64,000 nt of DNA from Umezawaea endophytica (GCF_025061645.1 NZ_JANYMP010000011.1:124001-188000); one strand, 5' to 3'. Shown: positions 53,961 to 62,825, counted from the first letter of the stretch. Numbers and translations are program-made. Notes: a model not told the origin generated them from the letters alone.

Positions 53961-54002
53961 CGGCGGAGGGGGCGCCCACCCCGGTGGACGCCCCCTCCGC
54001 CG
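53961..54002. terminator. Long bidirectional terminator hairpin
   Basis: CGGCGGAGGGGGCG pairs with CGCCCCCTCCGCCG, and an inner CCACC/GGTGG continues the stem: about 19 pairs. It is between the convergent lipoprotein gene stop and the phoH stop. Confidence 0.85.
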
Positions 54003-54010
54003 TCGGATCA

Positions 54011-55387
54011 TCAGCTCGAGTAGTCCTCCAGCATCTCGGTGACCAGCGCGGCGATCGGCGACCGCTCCGAGCGGGTCAGCGTGACGTGGGCGAACAGCGG
54101 GTGCCCCTTGAGCTTCTCGATCACCGCGGCGACGCCGTCGTGCCTGCCGACGCGCAGGTTGTCGCGCTGCGCCACGTCGTGGGTGAGGACCACCCGCGAG
54201 TTCGTGCCCAGCCTCGACAGCACGGTCAGCAGGACGTTGCGCTCCAACGACTGCGCCTCGTCGACGATCACGTACGAGTCGTGCAGCGACCGGCCGCGGA
54301 TGTGGGTCAGCGGCAGGACCTCCAGCATCCCGCGGTCCATGACCTCCTCGACCACGTCCTGGCTGACCAGCGCGCCGAGGGTGTCGAACACCGCCTGCGC
54401 CCAGGGCTGCATCTTCTCGCTCTCGGAACCGGGCAGGTAGCCCAGGTCCTGACCGCCGACGGCGTAGAGCGGCCGGAACACCACGACCTTGCGGTGGTGC
54501 CTGCGCTCCATCACCGCTTCCAGGCCCGCGCACAGCGCGAGTGCCGACTTGCCCGTTCCGGCTCGTCCGCCCAGCGAGACGATGCCGACTTCGGGGTCCA
54601 GCAGCAGGTCGAGGGCGATCCGCTGCTCGGCGGACCGGCCGTGCACGCCGAACGCCTCGCGATCACCCCTGACCAGCCTGATCTGCTTGTCCGGTGTCAC
54701 GCGGGCCAGTGCGCTCGACGACCCCGCGAGCAGGCGCAGCCCGCTGTGGCAGGGCAGCTCCGCCACGTCGGCCAGGTCGTGCAGCGCCGGGTCGATGGTG
54801 CTGTCCCGGAAGAGCGCGTCCACGACGTCCTGGTCGACGTCCACGTCCGACATGCCGTTGTAGCCGGAGAGGGTGACGTCGTGAGCTCGGTACTCGTCCG
54901 CGGCGAGGCCGCAGGCACCCGCCTTGACGCGCAGCGGCATGTCCTTGGTGACCAGGGTGACGGAACGTCCCTCGGCAGCCAGGTTCAGCGCGCACGCGAG
55001 GATGCGGGCGTCGTTGGAGTCGGTGCGGAAACCGGCGGGCAACACCTCCGGATCGGTGTGGTTGAGCTCGACGTGCAGGGTTCCACCGACATCGCCAATC
55101 GGCACCGGGGAGTCCAGGCGACCATGCCGCAAACGGAGGTCGTCGAGCAGTCGCAGCGCTTCTCGGGCGAACCAGCCCAGTTCGGGGTGGTTCCGCTTCC
55201 CCTCCAGCTCGCTGATCACCACGAGCGGGAGCACGACCTCGTGCTCCGCGAACCTCGTGGTCGCCATCGGGTCGGAGAGGAGGACGGACGTGTCCACCAC
55301 GAACGTGCGGGTGGTGGGCGTGTCGCTGTCCGGAGAAGTAGTGCGCGGTGAGCCTGAGGAACGGCTCGCGGGTCGTCGTGCGTTCAC
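54011..55387 (-). CDS. PhoH family protein with N-terminal PIN domain (PhoH2 type)
   Basis: 458 residues. PIN RNase domain: [58 protein letters not shown]. PhoH helicase-like ATPase: Walker [32 protein letters not shown], Walker [16 protein letters not shown] and [13 protein letters not shown]-PhoH proteins unwind and cut RNA. The GTG at 55387 has GAGGGAG six bases upstream. Syntenic with Rv1095. Confidence 0.94.
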   Translation of the reverse strand: MNARRPASRSSGSPRTTSPDSDTPTTRTFVVDTSVLLSDPMATTRFAEHEVVLPLVVISELEGKRNHPELGWFAREALRLLDDLRLRHGRLDSPVPIGDVGGTLHVELNHTDPEVLPAGFRTDSNDARILACALNLAAEGRSVTLVTKDMPLRVKAGACGLAADEYRAHDVTLSGYNGMSDVDVDQDVVDALFRDSTIDPALHDLADVAELPCHSGLRLLAGSSSALARVTPDKQIRLVRGDREAFGVHGRSAEQRIALDLLLDPEVGIVSLGGRAGTGKSALALCAGLEAVMERRHHRKVVVFRPLYAVGGQDLGYLPGSESEKMQPWAQAVFDTLGALVSQDVVEEVMDRGMLEVLPLTHIRGRSLHDSYVIVDEAQSLERNVLLTVLSRLGTNSRVVLTHDVAQRDNLRVGRHDGVAAVIEKLKGHPLFAHVTLTRSERSPIAALVTEMLEDYSS

Positions 55388-55759
55388 GGCAACTCCCTCA
55401 CGAACGCGGCACCCGCGTCCGTTCCTCGCTGGGCCAGGCACCAACCCCGATCGATCGGACCGCCTGAGTTCAGGCGAGCCGACCGCGAGGGCCGGGTGCC
55501 GGCCCCCTCGCGCTCACTGCCACGATCAGGGCCTCCCTGCGCGGTCCGCAGTGGTCGCGTCCCGCCAGTTCGAAAGTTACCTGCGAAAGTGCTCCCTGTG
55601 CAGGGAGCCACACAGGTGATTCGTAAATTCCTCTCCAGCTCGCTGAACGGTCATCCACCGGCGCGGTGGGTCATCAGGCGGCCGAAACGGACTCCACTTG
55701 GCCCAGCGCACGTGGCGTTCGCGCAGCTCAGCGCACGTTCTGTCACATCAGCCCCACGA
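55388..55759. other. Gap upstream of phoH
   Basis: 372 bp between the DUF885 gene stop and the phoH start, both on the minus strand. It must hold the phoH promoter. Visible features are a small palindrome, GCTCCCTG-TG-CAGGGAGC (55591-55608), and two CGAAAGT copies (55571-55589). No ORF with coding character. Confidence 0.5.
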
Positions 55760-56998
55760 TCACGCGGAGTCACGGGGCAACCAGGACACCGCCGTCGCGA
55801 CTTCTTCCCGCAACATCTCCGGAACCAGAGGTTCATCGAGGACGGTCAGGTATCTGTCCGCAAGCGACACGCCCGGCGCCCTGGCGTCCAAGTAGGCCCG
55901 CACGAGGCGCACCCCCTCGACGTAGGTGGTCGTGTACGCGCGCCACAGCGGATCGGCCAGGAAGCGCACCATCTGCCGCGCCCGGCGCTCCGGGACCAGC
56001 AGCCAACGGCACAGGTACGCGACCACGTCGGCCTCGTCGGCGCGCTGGTCGTGCAGCATCAGGGCGGCGTCCTGGCGGACCGCGGCGAGACCGGACGTGG
56101 CCATCTCGACCCGTTCCGCCAGCGGCCCCTCCATCCGCAGGCCGAGGTCGCGCAGGGTGTCCTCGGTCCACGCGCCCCAGCCGCGGCCGACCAGCGCGTG
56201 CAGGCCGAGGTCCGCCATGCCCTCGGCCATCAGGCACTGCGGGGTGTTGATCAGGAAGATCGACTGCTCGGCGAACCCCCTGCGGCCCACCAGGCCCACG
56301 TCCTTGCGGCAGTGCTCGGTGTGGTGGCCGGGATACGACTCGTGCGCGACCAGGTGCGGCAGGTTCGACATGCGGTGCCCGAGGTCGGCGTTGATCGCCA
56401 CGATCGACCTGAGCCCGCCGAGGTAGTAGTTGAAGCCGCTCCACGGCTTGTCGCGCACGATCCGGTACTCGACGACCTCGCCGTCCGGCAGCCCGAACCG
56501 TTCACGGGCCAGGTCGCGCAGGGCGCTGGACAGGGCGTGCACGGCGCCCTCCAGCCGCTTGAGCGGCACCTCGTCGAGCGCGCGGAACTCCGAGAGCCGG
56601 TAGGCCAGCGTTCCCGGCCCCGGCAGCAGGTCGTCGAGCTGGGCGTGCGCGGCGCGGTAGCCGTCCACGTTGCCCGGTCGGATCCGGACCTGGAAGTACG
56701 CGGCCACCTCGTCCACGTAGCCGATCCGGACGCCCGCCAGCTTGCGCGCGCCGCACTCCAGCGCGACCAGGTGCGCGTCGAGGAAACGGCGGCGGGCCTC
56801 CACGAGGTCGCTCCCGACCAGTTCCCGGCGCAGCAGACCGGCCTGGGCCGCCAGCGCGGCCGGGTGCGGCATCGGCTCGTTGTCCACCTGGCGACGCAGG
56901 CCCTGGTCTCCGGTGAAGGAGTCCACGAGGCCCGGCGACAGGCGGCCGAGTCTCAGCCCGAGCACCTGGTACTCGCGCACCAACTGGTTGACGTCCAT
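55760..56998 (-). CDS. DUF885-type putative zinc peptidase
   Basis: 412 residues, no signal peptide. The key motif is HLVAHESYPGHHTEH (about residues 216-230), the variant zinc-binding site HESxPGHH of the DUF885 family. Downstream, QSIFLINTPQCLMAEGMADLGLHALVG supplies the expected Glu. Mainly helical elsewhere. Members are presumed metallopeptidases or hydrolases with unproven substrates. ATG 56998. Confidence 0.85.
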   Translation of the reverse strand: MDVNQLVREYQVLGLRLGRLSPGLVDSFTGDQGLRRQVDNEPMPHPAALAAQAGLLRRELVGSDLVEARRRFLDAHLVALECGARKLAGVRIGYVDEVAAYFQVRIRPGNVDGYRAAHAQLDDLLPGPGTLAYRLSEFRALDEVPLKRLEGAVHALSSALRDLARERFGLPDGEVVEYRIVRDKPWSGFNYYLGGLRSIVAINADLGHRMSNLPHLVAHESYPGHHTEHCRKDVGLVGRRGFAEQSIFLINTPQCLMAEGMADLGLHALVGRGWGAWTEDTLRDLGLRMEGPLAERVEMATSGLAAVRQDAALMLHDQRADEADVVAYLCRWLLVPERRARQMVRFLADPLWRAYTTTYVEGVRLVRAYLDARAPGVSLADRYLTVLDEPLVPEMLREEVATAVSWLPRDSA

Positions 56999-57084
56999 GA
57001 GGCCGAGAGCCTAGGAGGACGTGCTTGAACTGGACAATCCGCATGTTCGGGAACCGGGGGACGCGGACCGCCGAACGCGACCGG

Positions 57085-58047
57085 TCACCGGGGCAGGGCC
57101 GCGCACCGGGCTTGGCCGGGGCAGCTCCGGAGCAGGGTGACCTTCGGGGGCTTGGTGATCAACAAGGGGGCGTTCGCCGCCCCGCCGGGCCACTGGATGG
57201 ACACGGCGATCGACGACGTGTTGTTGTCGTAGCTCTTCTCGACCAGCGTGCGGTCGTCGTTGACCGTGTTGACCACGTCGTAGGTCCCCGACGGGACGCC
57301 GGTGATGTCGAGCCACTGGAAGTCCACGTCGCGGCGGTAGTCGTCGCCGCTGCCGACCGAGATGCCCTCGGTGACGTCCAGCGCTCGGGGCTCGTGGTGC
57401 TTGCACATGTTGCCGCGCAGGTAGACGGCCAGCGCGCCGGTGGGGCCCGCGTCCCCGTTCGGCGTGTTGGGCAGGCTCGCCGCGTCGTGGGTCCGGTACC
57501 GGTCGCCGAGGCAGAACCCGTTCTTGCGGTCGACGACCAGGGTGTCACCGCCGGTGCCGCGGAGCTGGAAGCGCTCGAAGCCCATCAGGTGCCAGTGCTC
57601 GTGGGTCTTGGCGGGCTCGTAGTACATCGAGTTCGTGGTGGCGTGCTGCGCGGCGCCGAAGGAGGCGGGCAGGACGTCCGAGCCCCTGGTCTGGAACCCC
57701 TGGCGCACCGACATCGTGGGCTGGTCGGCGCTGTCGCGGTGGCCGAAGATCAGCAGCGGCCCGTCGCCGATGTTGTCCTCCGAGCTGGTGAACCGGAGCC
57801 GCACGGCCTTGGCCGGACCGAAGGTCTCGCACGCGCCGCCGGGGTTGTTCGCGTCCACGACCATGCACACGTCCCAGTCGCGGCACGTGACCGGATCACC
57901 GCTGAACCCGCCGGGGCACCCCACGGGCGCCTGGCGCAGGTCCGGCAGCATCCGGCTGTCGTCCGCCTGCGCGGCGGGAGTCGTGATCAGTGCCGCCACC
58001 ACCAGCAGGGCGACCACACCCCGCTTGCGCTTGCTGGTCAACAACAT
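57085..58047 (-). CDS. Secreted lysyl-oxidase-like protein
   Basis: 320 residues. The signal MLLTSKRKRGVVALLVVAALITTPAAQA is followed by the actinobacterial lysyl oxidase domain. The copper site is in KTHEHWHLMGFERFQLR (three His). Other family motifs: LLPDLR-like opening, VRLRFTSSEDNIGDGPLLIFG, KNGFCLGDRYRT, QWLDITGVPSGTYDVVNTVNDDRTLVEKSYDNNTSS. It could oxidise Lys side chains of surface proteins or amines. ATG 58047 with GAGGAAG upstream. It is the first of several exported proteins here. Confidence 0.85.
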   Translation of the reverse strand: MLLTSKRKRGVVALLVVAALITTPAAQADDSRMLPDLRQAPVGCPGGFSGDPVTCRDWDVCMVVDANNPGGACETFGPAKAVRLRFTSSEDNIGDGPLLIFGHRDSADQPTMSVRQGFQTRGSDVLPASFGAAQHATTNSMYYEPAKTHEHWHLMGFERFQLRGTGGDTLVVDRKNGFCLGDRYRTHDAASLPNTPNGDAGPTGALAVYLRGNMCKHHEPRALDVTEGISVGSGDDYRRDVDFQWLDITGVPSGTYDVVNTVNDDRTLVEKSYDNNTSSIAVSIQWPGGAANAPLLITKPPKVTLLRSCPGQARCAALPR

Positions 58048-58258
58048 CCGCTCCGCTTCCTCGACTGGCTCCCCTGTCGCAGGTGGACCACCTGCGGTCA
58101 CTTCTCCGGAGTTCCACCGACGGCTCCGAGGCCGTGGAACCCCCGCGAACAGATGTGGTGCGGGACCCGGTGATCAGGTCCCGCACCACGGACGTTCAAG
58201 CCCTGCAACAACTTCGGCTCAACCGCCACCGGCTGACCGGCGGCCGCTCAGGCCGAAA

Positions 58259-58648
58259 CTAGTTGCTCTGGCCGGTGCCGCCGCTGACGATGCCGCCGGA
58301 GCCGCAGATGTCGGGGGAGACGCTGTCGGCCTCGTTCGAGCCGGGCGACAGGACCGGCACGTCGATGCCGTTCGCGACGTCCTCGATCGGCACCTGCACG
58401 CCGAGCACGTTGATGTTGTTGTCGCACGCGCCGACAACGGCGTTGACGTTCTGGAGCGCCTGGGTGTTGTTCAGGTTGACGAGGCCCACCTGGGCGAAGT
58501 CGCTCTGGTCCACGCTCTGGTCGTTGCCGACCACGTCGTCGTGGTGGTGGTGGTCGGCCGGGGCACCGGTCGTCGCCGACGCCATTCCACCGAGCATGAC
58601 CATGCCGGCCGCGGTCGCGGCAGCAACGGACACCATCTTCTTCAGCAC
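58259..58648 (-). CDS. Small secreted protein, paralogue 1
   Basis: 129 residues, GTG start. The signal is VLKKMVSVAAATAAGMVMLG...SA, then a His/Asp-rich patch (ADHHHHDD) absent from its paralogue. The core DQSDFAQVGLVNLNNTQALQ, NVNAVVGACDNNINVLGVQV, PVLSPGSNEADSVSPDICGSG is Asn/Val/Gly-rich. It recalls actinomycete surface-assembly proteins (rodlin- or chaplin-like in style, not by clear homology). Two cysteines could pair. Very similar to the protein at 60220-60576. A 16-bp motif upstream is shared. Confidence 0.85.
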   Translation of the reverse strand: MLKKMVSVAAATAAGMVMLGGMASATTGAPADHHHHDDVVGNDQSVDQSDFAQVGLVNLNNTQALQNVNAVVGACDNNINVLGVQVPIEDVANGIDVPVLSPGSNEADSVSPDICGSGGIVSGGTGQSN

Positions 58649-59046
58649 TGGAATAGATCCTTAAGTGGTTGGTTCACGAATGATCAGTTCAGGCCAACGA
58701 CTAACACGATGGCCGTCATGACTCGAAGAAACGGCTGCCGGGGACAAGCCGTGATGGCGAACCTACAGGCCCCTTGGTCCACATTCCACTCGATAGCCCC
58801 GATCGTGTACCACCTGTTCGAGTGAAGCTCGATGTAGGCGGGAACAAGGATCCGATCCGGAGGTCGCATACACCAGTTCTGCTATCCACCCGAATTCGAC
58901 AAACGGGGCCGGAACGCGCTAGTGGAGGAATCCGCCACGACGACGTCCGCTGAATAGGAGCGGAATCGACACGGCGTCGACAGGAAGAATAAGGACGGGG
59001 TCGGCGGGAACCGGAGTTCCCGCCAACCCCGTGACCAGCGGAACCA
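58649..59046. other. Upstream region of secreted paralogue 1
   Basis: 398 bp without a gene. It holds the 16-bp motif CCACCTGTTCGAGTGA (58810-58825). Near the next gene's end there is GGGGTCGGCGGGAAC and GTTCCCGCCAACCCC (58997-59027), a 15-bp stem with a 1-base spacer mismatch region, which may be the terminator of the LAYTG gene. Confidence 0.6.
58810..58825 (-). promoter_or_regulatory. Shared 16-bp upstream motif, site 1
   Basis: CCACCTGTTCGAGTGA on the plus strand; read in gene direction TCACTCGAACAGGTGG, about 160 bases upstream of the secreted paralogue 1. It matches sites at 59860 and 60816 in 14 and 14 of 16 positions respectively. Confidence 0.55.
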
Positions 59047-59784
59047 TCAGGCGCGGCGACGACCCCGCACCATCATGAGCACCGCGCTGCCGCCCAGGAG
59101 CAGCAGCAGGCCCGAGAGGGCCAGCCAGCCGCTGGACGTGCCCGTGTACGCGAGCTCACCGGGCGCGGGGGTGTTCGCGTCACCCCGCCAGTGGCCGCCC
59201 CTGACCGTGGTGGTCGTCGCGGTGCCGGGGGTCGTCGTGGTCGTCGAGCCGGTCGTGCTGGTCGTGCTGGACGACGTCGAGGTGGTCGTGACCGGGGTGG
59301 TGGTGGTCGTGACCGGGGTGGTCGTCGTGGTCACCGGGGTGGTCGTCGTGGTCACCGGAGTGGTCGTGGTGACCGGCGTCGTCGTGGTCGTGACCTGCGT
59401 GGTCGTGGTGACCGGGGTGGTCGTGGTCGTGACGGGCGTGGTGGTCGTGGTCCACGTCGTCGTCGTGACCGGGGTGGTCGTCGTGGTGGGAGGGCACTCC
59501 GGCTCCCCGCGGCCTTCCGGGGGGCACTCCGGGTGGCACTCCGGCTCGCCGCGACCCGCCGAATGCGCCGGGGGGCACTCCGGGGGCGTGTGGGCGGGGG
59601 GTTCGGGCTGCCAGTCCCCGCCGCGGCAACCGAGCGGCCACGACGCTTGCGGGTCGCAGCGGTCGCCGCCCCGCTCGCTGACCGAGGAGATCGGCTGCTC
59701 GCTGGACGACTCGGCGAATCCGGTTGTGGAGCCGATGACGATGATCGCCAGAACGGCACTCAGCAGTTGAACAAACCTGAGCAT
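59047..59784 (-). CDS. Sortase-anchored (LAYTG) mucin-like surface protein
   Basis: 245 residues. Signal MLRFVQLLSAVLAIIVIGS...FA; a Cys/Pro/His/Glu-rich segment with repeated GRGEPECPPE-like units; a stalk of threonines with eight TPV interruptions (TTTTTPV); then LAYTG, a hydrophobic helix (WLALSGLLLLLGGSAVLMMV) and RGRRRA. LAxTG is the motif used by actinomycete class E sortases. The Thr stalk is probably O-mannosylated. ATG at 59784. A head rich in Cys and the neighbours suggest a surface layer protein. Confidence 0.88.
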   Translation of the reverse strand: MLRFVQLLSAVLAIIVIGSTTGFAESSSEQPISSVSERGGDRCDPQASWPLGCRGGDWQPEPPAHTPPECPPAHSAGRGEPECHPECPPEGRGEPECPPTTTTTPVTTTTWTTTTTPVTTTTTPVTTTTQVTTTTTPVTTTTPVTTTTTPVTTTTTPVTTTTTPVTTTSTSSSTTSTTGSTTTTTPGTATTTTVRGGHWRGDANTPAPGELAYTGTSSGWLALSGLLLLLGGSAVLMMVRGRRRA

Positions 59785-60219
59785 TGTACGCAGTTTCCCA
59801 GCAGGCATGCGATGAGAATTGCAGTTGAACCCGAATGCCGTAGCGAAGTAGGCATTTATCCACCAGTTCGAGTGAAAGCTTTCCTCATAAGAGTGACACT
59901 CGATTGGGACATCAATTGCGGGCTGGTCGCGGAATCCCCAAGCCGATCCGCGCGAGGCACCCGTCGGCCGGGGCAGCACCCACCCGAGAACCGACGGCCG
60001 CGCGCGGGACACCGGTCGACCACTGGCGCCGACCCCGTGGGACTCACCGCGACGTGGTCGCGCCCCACCCGGTCAGCTCAGCTCAGAACATGTGCGGAAA
60101 CGACGAAGCGGCGGCGCGATCCTCCCCGAATCGAGGAACGCACCACCGCTTCAGGCCACGTCAGGAACCCTGTGGCCACATCAAGCACCGACCCCCCGAG
60201 TGGGGCCGCCTGCTTCAGG
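59785..60219. other. Upstream region of the LAYTG gene
   Basis: 435 bp without a credible gene. A minus-strand frame continuous with the LAYTG gene extends 76 codons upstream, but it lacks a signal peptide and crosses the regulatory motif, so it is not used. It holds the 16-bp motif at 59860-59875. Confidence 0.6.
59860..59875 (-). promoter_or_regulatory. Shared 16-bp upstream motif, site 2
   Basis: CCACCAGTTCGAGTGA; in gene direction TCACTCGAACTGGTGG, followed by the A/T-rich ATAAATG and lying 76-91 bases upstream of the LAYTG gene's ATG. Confidence 0.55.
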
Positions 60220-60576
60220 TCAGTTGTTCTGACCGGTCCCACCGTCGATGATGCCGCCCGAGGCGCACACGTCGGGGGACGCGCTGACAGCCTGGCTGTG
60301 GCCCGGCGAGAGCACCGGCACGTTGAGGCCGTTGGCAACATCCTCGACCGGCACCTGCACGCCGAGCACGTTGATGTTGTTGTCGCAAACGCCGATCACG
60401 GCGTTGACGTTGTGCAGCACGTCGGTGTTGTTCAGGTTGAGCAGTCCGACCTGACCGAAATCGCTGTGGTCGACGCTGTCGACGTTGCCCACAACGGGAG
60501 ACGCGGAAGCCGCGCCACCGAGCGCCATCAGACCTGCTGCGGTGGCCAGGGCCACCGTACCGAACTTCTTCAACAC
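60220..60576 (-). CDS. Small secreted protein, paralogue 2
   Basis: 118 residues, GTG start. Signal VLKKFGTVALATAAGLMALGGAASA. Core DHSDFGQVGLLNLNNTDVLH, NVNAVIGVCDNNINVLGVQV, PVLSPGHSQAVSASPDVCAS, ending GGIIDGGTGQNN. It aligns with paralogue 1 over its whole mature length except the His-rich insert. The two cysteines are at the same places. Probably surface-exposed or a morphogenesis component; function not known. Confidence 0.85.
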   Translation of the reverse strand: MLKKFGTVALATAAGLMALGGAASASPVVGNVDSVDHSDFGQVGLLNLNNTDVLHNVNAVIGVCDNNINVLGVQVPVEDVANGLNVPVLSPGHSQAVSASPDVCASGGIIDGGTGQNN

Positions 60577-60815
60577 GGAGAACTCCCCAAAGGAAATCTA
60601 GATTACCGACTCATAGGGCAATCGCTTGAGTTAATCCACAACTTAGGATCACCCACCGAACCCCGAACAGCGACCTTACTAAATGGCAACCTGTCCAAGG
60701 AATCGAACCGCAACAAAGCGATACGATTGCCGTGGGACGAACATACATGCCGCCCAGGGACAAATCCACTCGGTGACACCATCGTGTAGCCCCTGCTCGT
60801 ACAGTGATTATTTGG

Positions 60816-60831
60816 CCACCTATTCGGGTGA
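60816..60831 (-). promoter_or_regulatory. Shared 16-bp upstream motif, site 3
   Basis: CCACCTATTCGGGTGA; in gene direction TCACCCGAATAGGTGG, 240-255 bases upstream of secreted paralogue 2. The half CGGGTGA equals the half-site I remember for the Streptomyces developmental regulator BldM. Confidence 0.5.
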
Positions 60832-61046
60832 CTCAGGGGTGCGACAACGACTGACGGGACAATGCTCCGTAGCAGAATTGGCAGATCAGTACGCCTGGCC
60901 GTTACCTGAACGCGATGAAAGCCCGATTCCGGGCCGCGCCCTTGGACGCCGAGAACGCCCCGGGAAGCACGGCACGACAGGAAGAGGAGGCGCGAGACCG
61001 TGGACCGGCGGTCCGTCGACGGGAGATCCCGGCGCCCCGGCAACGA

Positions 61047-61325
61047 CTCCGGGCGCACCACGGCATCCGACGCGACAGGAAGAGGACAGCGGCGACCATC
61101 CGAAGCGGACCCCACCCACCGCTGGAAGACCGAGACTTGCCCCGCCGACGAATCCGGGCGCACCACGACACCCGAGGTGACAGCAGAAAACTGCGGCGAC
61201 CACCCGAAGCTGCCCCAGCCGCCGGCTGAAAGCCGAAGCTTGCCCTGCCGTCGACTCCGACGCACCACCGCATCCGGAGCGACAGCAGTAGAACAGCCGC
61301 GGCCATCCGAAGCGGACCCCACCCG
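61047..61325. repeat. Three degenerate direct repeats of about 103 bp
   Basis: Recurring words in the same order: GGGCGCACCACGGCATCCGA (61051) / GGGCGCACCACGACACCCGA (61156) / GACGCACCACCGCATCCGGA (61258), each followed by a GCGACAG-like word and then GACCATCCGAAGCGGACCCC (first unit), GACCACCCGAAGCTG (second), GGCCATCCGAAGCGGACCCC (third). Spacings are about 105 and 102 bp. Confidence 0.65.
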
Positions 61326-61502
61326 CGAACCTCGTCCCCGTTGGACACCCAGAGGGAAAGAGCCTCGGGGATCTCCCGCGGCGCCGACCCGCCCCCTGAA
61401 ACCGGAACGGCCGGGCCTGGGCGTCTCCGCCCTGACCCGGCCGACCAGCCGTCTCACCTCATCTTGCGCGCAGCACGGCCGAACCGCGCCGCGCGGCCGC
61501 GG

Positions 61503-61856
61503 TCACCAGCCGTGGGAACCGGCGGACGCCTCGAACGACGACGAGGCGCCGTCGGGTCCGGCCGTGTCCAGGACGGTGACGTAGGTGACCTCGCCGTCGT
61601 CGCCCACCGTGGCGAACGTCCACTCGCTGCTCGCCCCGTCCGGACCCGCGACGGAGTGGTCCTCGAAGAACGCGCCGTGGTAGCCGCCGTGGCCGTAGCC
61701 GGTCCCGGCGTGGACGACGTCCGCCACCGCGCCGTGGGGACCCGCCGTGGCGTCGAAGGCGTCGTAGGCGTCGGCCATGGCGATGCCACTGGTGCCGAGG
61801 GCGAGCGGCATGGCCAACGCGCAGACCGCGGCGGCACGGCGGAGGGAGATCTTCAA
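61503..61856 (-). CDS. Small secreted protein with AGPxGA repeats, TTG start
   Basis: 117 residues. The start is TTG at 61854-61856, decided by AAGGAG six bases upstream and by the perfect signal KISLRRAAAVCALAMPLALGTSGIAMA that follows. The mature protein has three repeats: DATAGPHGAVADVVHA, HSVAGPDGASSEWTFATVG and DTAGPDGASSSFEASAGSHG, plus a Gly/His/Tyr patch (YGHGGYHGAFF). No Cys. Related to the divergent gene at 62568. Probably a surface or exported small protein; function unknown. Confidence 0.7.
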   Translation of the reverse strand: MKISLRRAAAVCALAMPLALGTSGIAMADAYDAFDATAGPHGAVADVVHAGTGYGHGGYHGAFFEDHSVAGPDGASSEWTFATVGDDGEVTYVTVLDTAGPDGASSSFEASAGSHGW

Positions 61857-62567
61857 AGCTGACTCCTTGGGTGTTGAGCGAACCTTCTTGTGCGGCAAGG
61901 ACATCCGGCCGACCGGAGCACCGGCGGCGATGTCGACGCCCTTTTTCATGCTGCCGGTGCCCGCCGGACCCGCACAGCGAAACGCTATGACGCAGGTCAC
62001 ACGGGAGTGCCGTGACAGGTCCTCCCCCGCGGCGGGCCAGGCCCCTTGACGTTGGAAGATCGACAACGGCGGGCACGAACGCGACGGGCCCTCGCGGAAC
62101 GGCAGTTCACCTGGACGAATGACGGCGGCGGACGCGACTTCCGTTCACGAAGCCGGTGGACCGCACGGAGGGACGGCTGAAGCCCGTCGCGCGCCGCCGT
62201 CGTGGACCAGCGGTGCCGGGAACGCCCCTCCCGACGAACCAGGGGAGAAGAAAACGGCGTCAGCCGTCGAAATCTGAAGCAAATGGGCGAAATTCACCCT
62301 TGCCCCCGTTGCTTCTCCTCGACAAGTAACGAATCACGCGCCTGACGGCCGAATATCCCCACCAGCACTGATCACCAAGCGCGACCCCCACTCAGGTGAT
62401 GCGAACCCCCGCGGTCACACACAGTGCCACCAAAACGAAACTTAACGGCCACAACCGTCGATGAATTACCCGCGATCACACGATGTGGTGACTGGGGAAG
62501 CAATTCAGCCGGGGACCAGTATCTTTCGAAATGTAGTTCTCGCTCCCAATCTTGGAGGTTGTCCCTG
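61857..62567. other. Long divergent promoter region between two small secreted-protein genes
   Basis: 711 bp. No supportable gene: the one long frame (antisense continuation upstream of the TTG start) has no signal peptide or ribosome site. Base composition falls toward the 62568 gene (AT-richer 62270-62540), suggesting a regulated promoter there. I found no recognisable riboswitch. Confidence 0.55.
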
Positions 62568-62825
62568 ATGCGCAGGATCAATCGCATGATCGTTGCGGGT
62601 GCCCTGTCCATTCCTCTGGCCCTGGCGGTGAGCGGGGTCGCGTCCGCCGACACGGACACGTCCCGCGACGCCACGTACTACGAGTCCACCAGCACGGCGG
62701 GGCCGCACGGCGCCTCGTCGCACGTGGTCTACAGCAACGTGGACGACGGCTGGGACTGGGGCCACGGCGGCTACGGCTGGCACCACCACGGCGTGCTGTC
62801 GGGCCTGCTCTACGGGCTCCTCTGA
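62568..62825 (+). CDS. Small Gly/His-rich secreted protein with one AGPxGA unit
   Basis: 85 residues. Signal MRRINRMIVAGALSIPLALA...ASA; mature part has STSTAGPHGASSHVVYSNVDD followed by GWDWGHGGYGWHHHGVLSGL and LYGLL. GGAGG lies nine bases before the ATG. It shares the TAGPHGA unit and a Gly/His/Tyr patch with the divergent 117-residue protein. The His cluster may bind metal. Confidence 0.75.
   Translation: MRRINRMIVAGALSIPLALAVSGVASADTDTSRDATYYESTSTAGPHGASSHVVYSNVDDGWDWGHGGYGWHHHGVLSGLLYGLL

Larger units (their letters stand above)
60577..61502. other. Gap with degenerate tandem repeats and a shared promoter motif
   Basis: 926 bp without a supportable gene. The first 250 bp are the upstream region of paralogue 2, with the 16-bp motif at 60816-60831. 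From about 61047 to 61325 three degenerate units of about 103 bp occur. Overlapping open frames on both strands (up to 284 codons) are Arg/Gly/Ser/Pro-rich, differ in every frame and have no ribosome site, so they look like by-products of high GC. Confidence 0.6.

Noticed and set aside
59191-60789. 532-codon plus-strand frame over the Thr-rich repeat
   Set aside because: The repeat makes long open frames in several phases; only the minus-strand frame has a signal peptide, LAYTG and membrane anchor.
60860-60932. tRNA-Leu-like string (GCAGAATTGGCAGA followed by GCCCGATTCCGGGC)
   Set aside because: The D-arm-like words are suggestive, but I could not build an acceptor stem or an anticodon arm with a sensible anticodon.
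60603-61457. 284-codon minus-strand frame with repeats of about 34 residues
   Set aside because: No signal peptide or ribosome site, unequal repeat lengths (about 105 and 102 bp) and competing frames on both strands; treated as DNA repeat.
62400-62560. Possible c-di-AMP or other riboswitch upstream of the 85-residue secreted protein
   Set aside because: The region is moderately structured, but I could not find the conserved blocks of a known riboswitch class.
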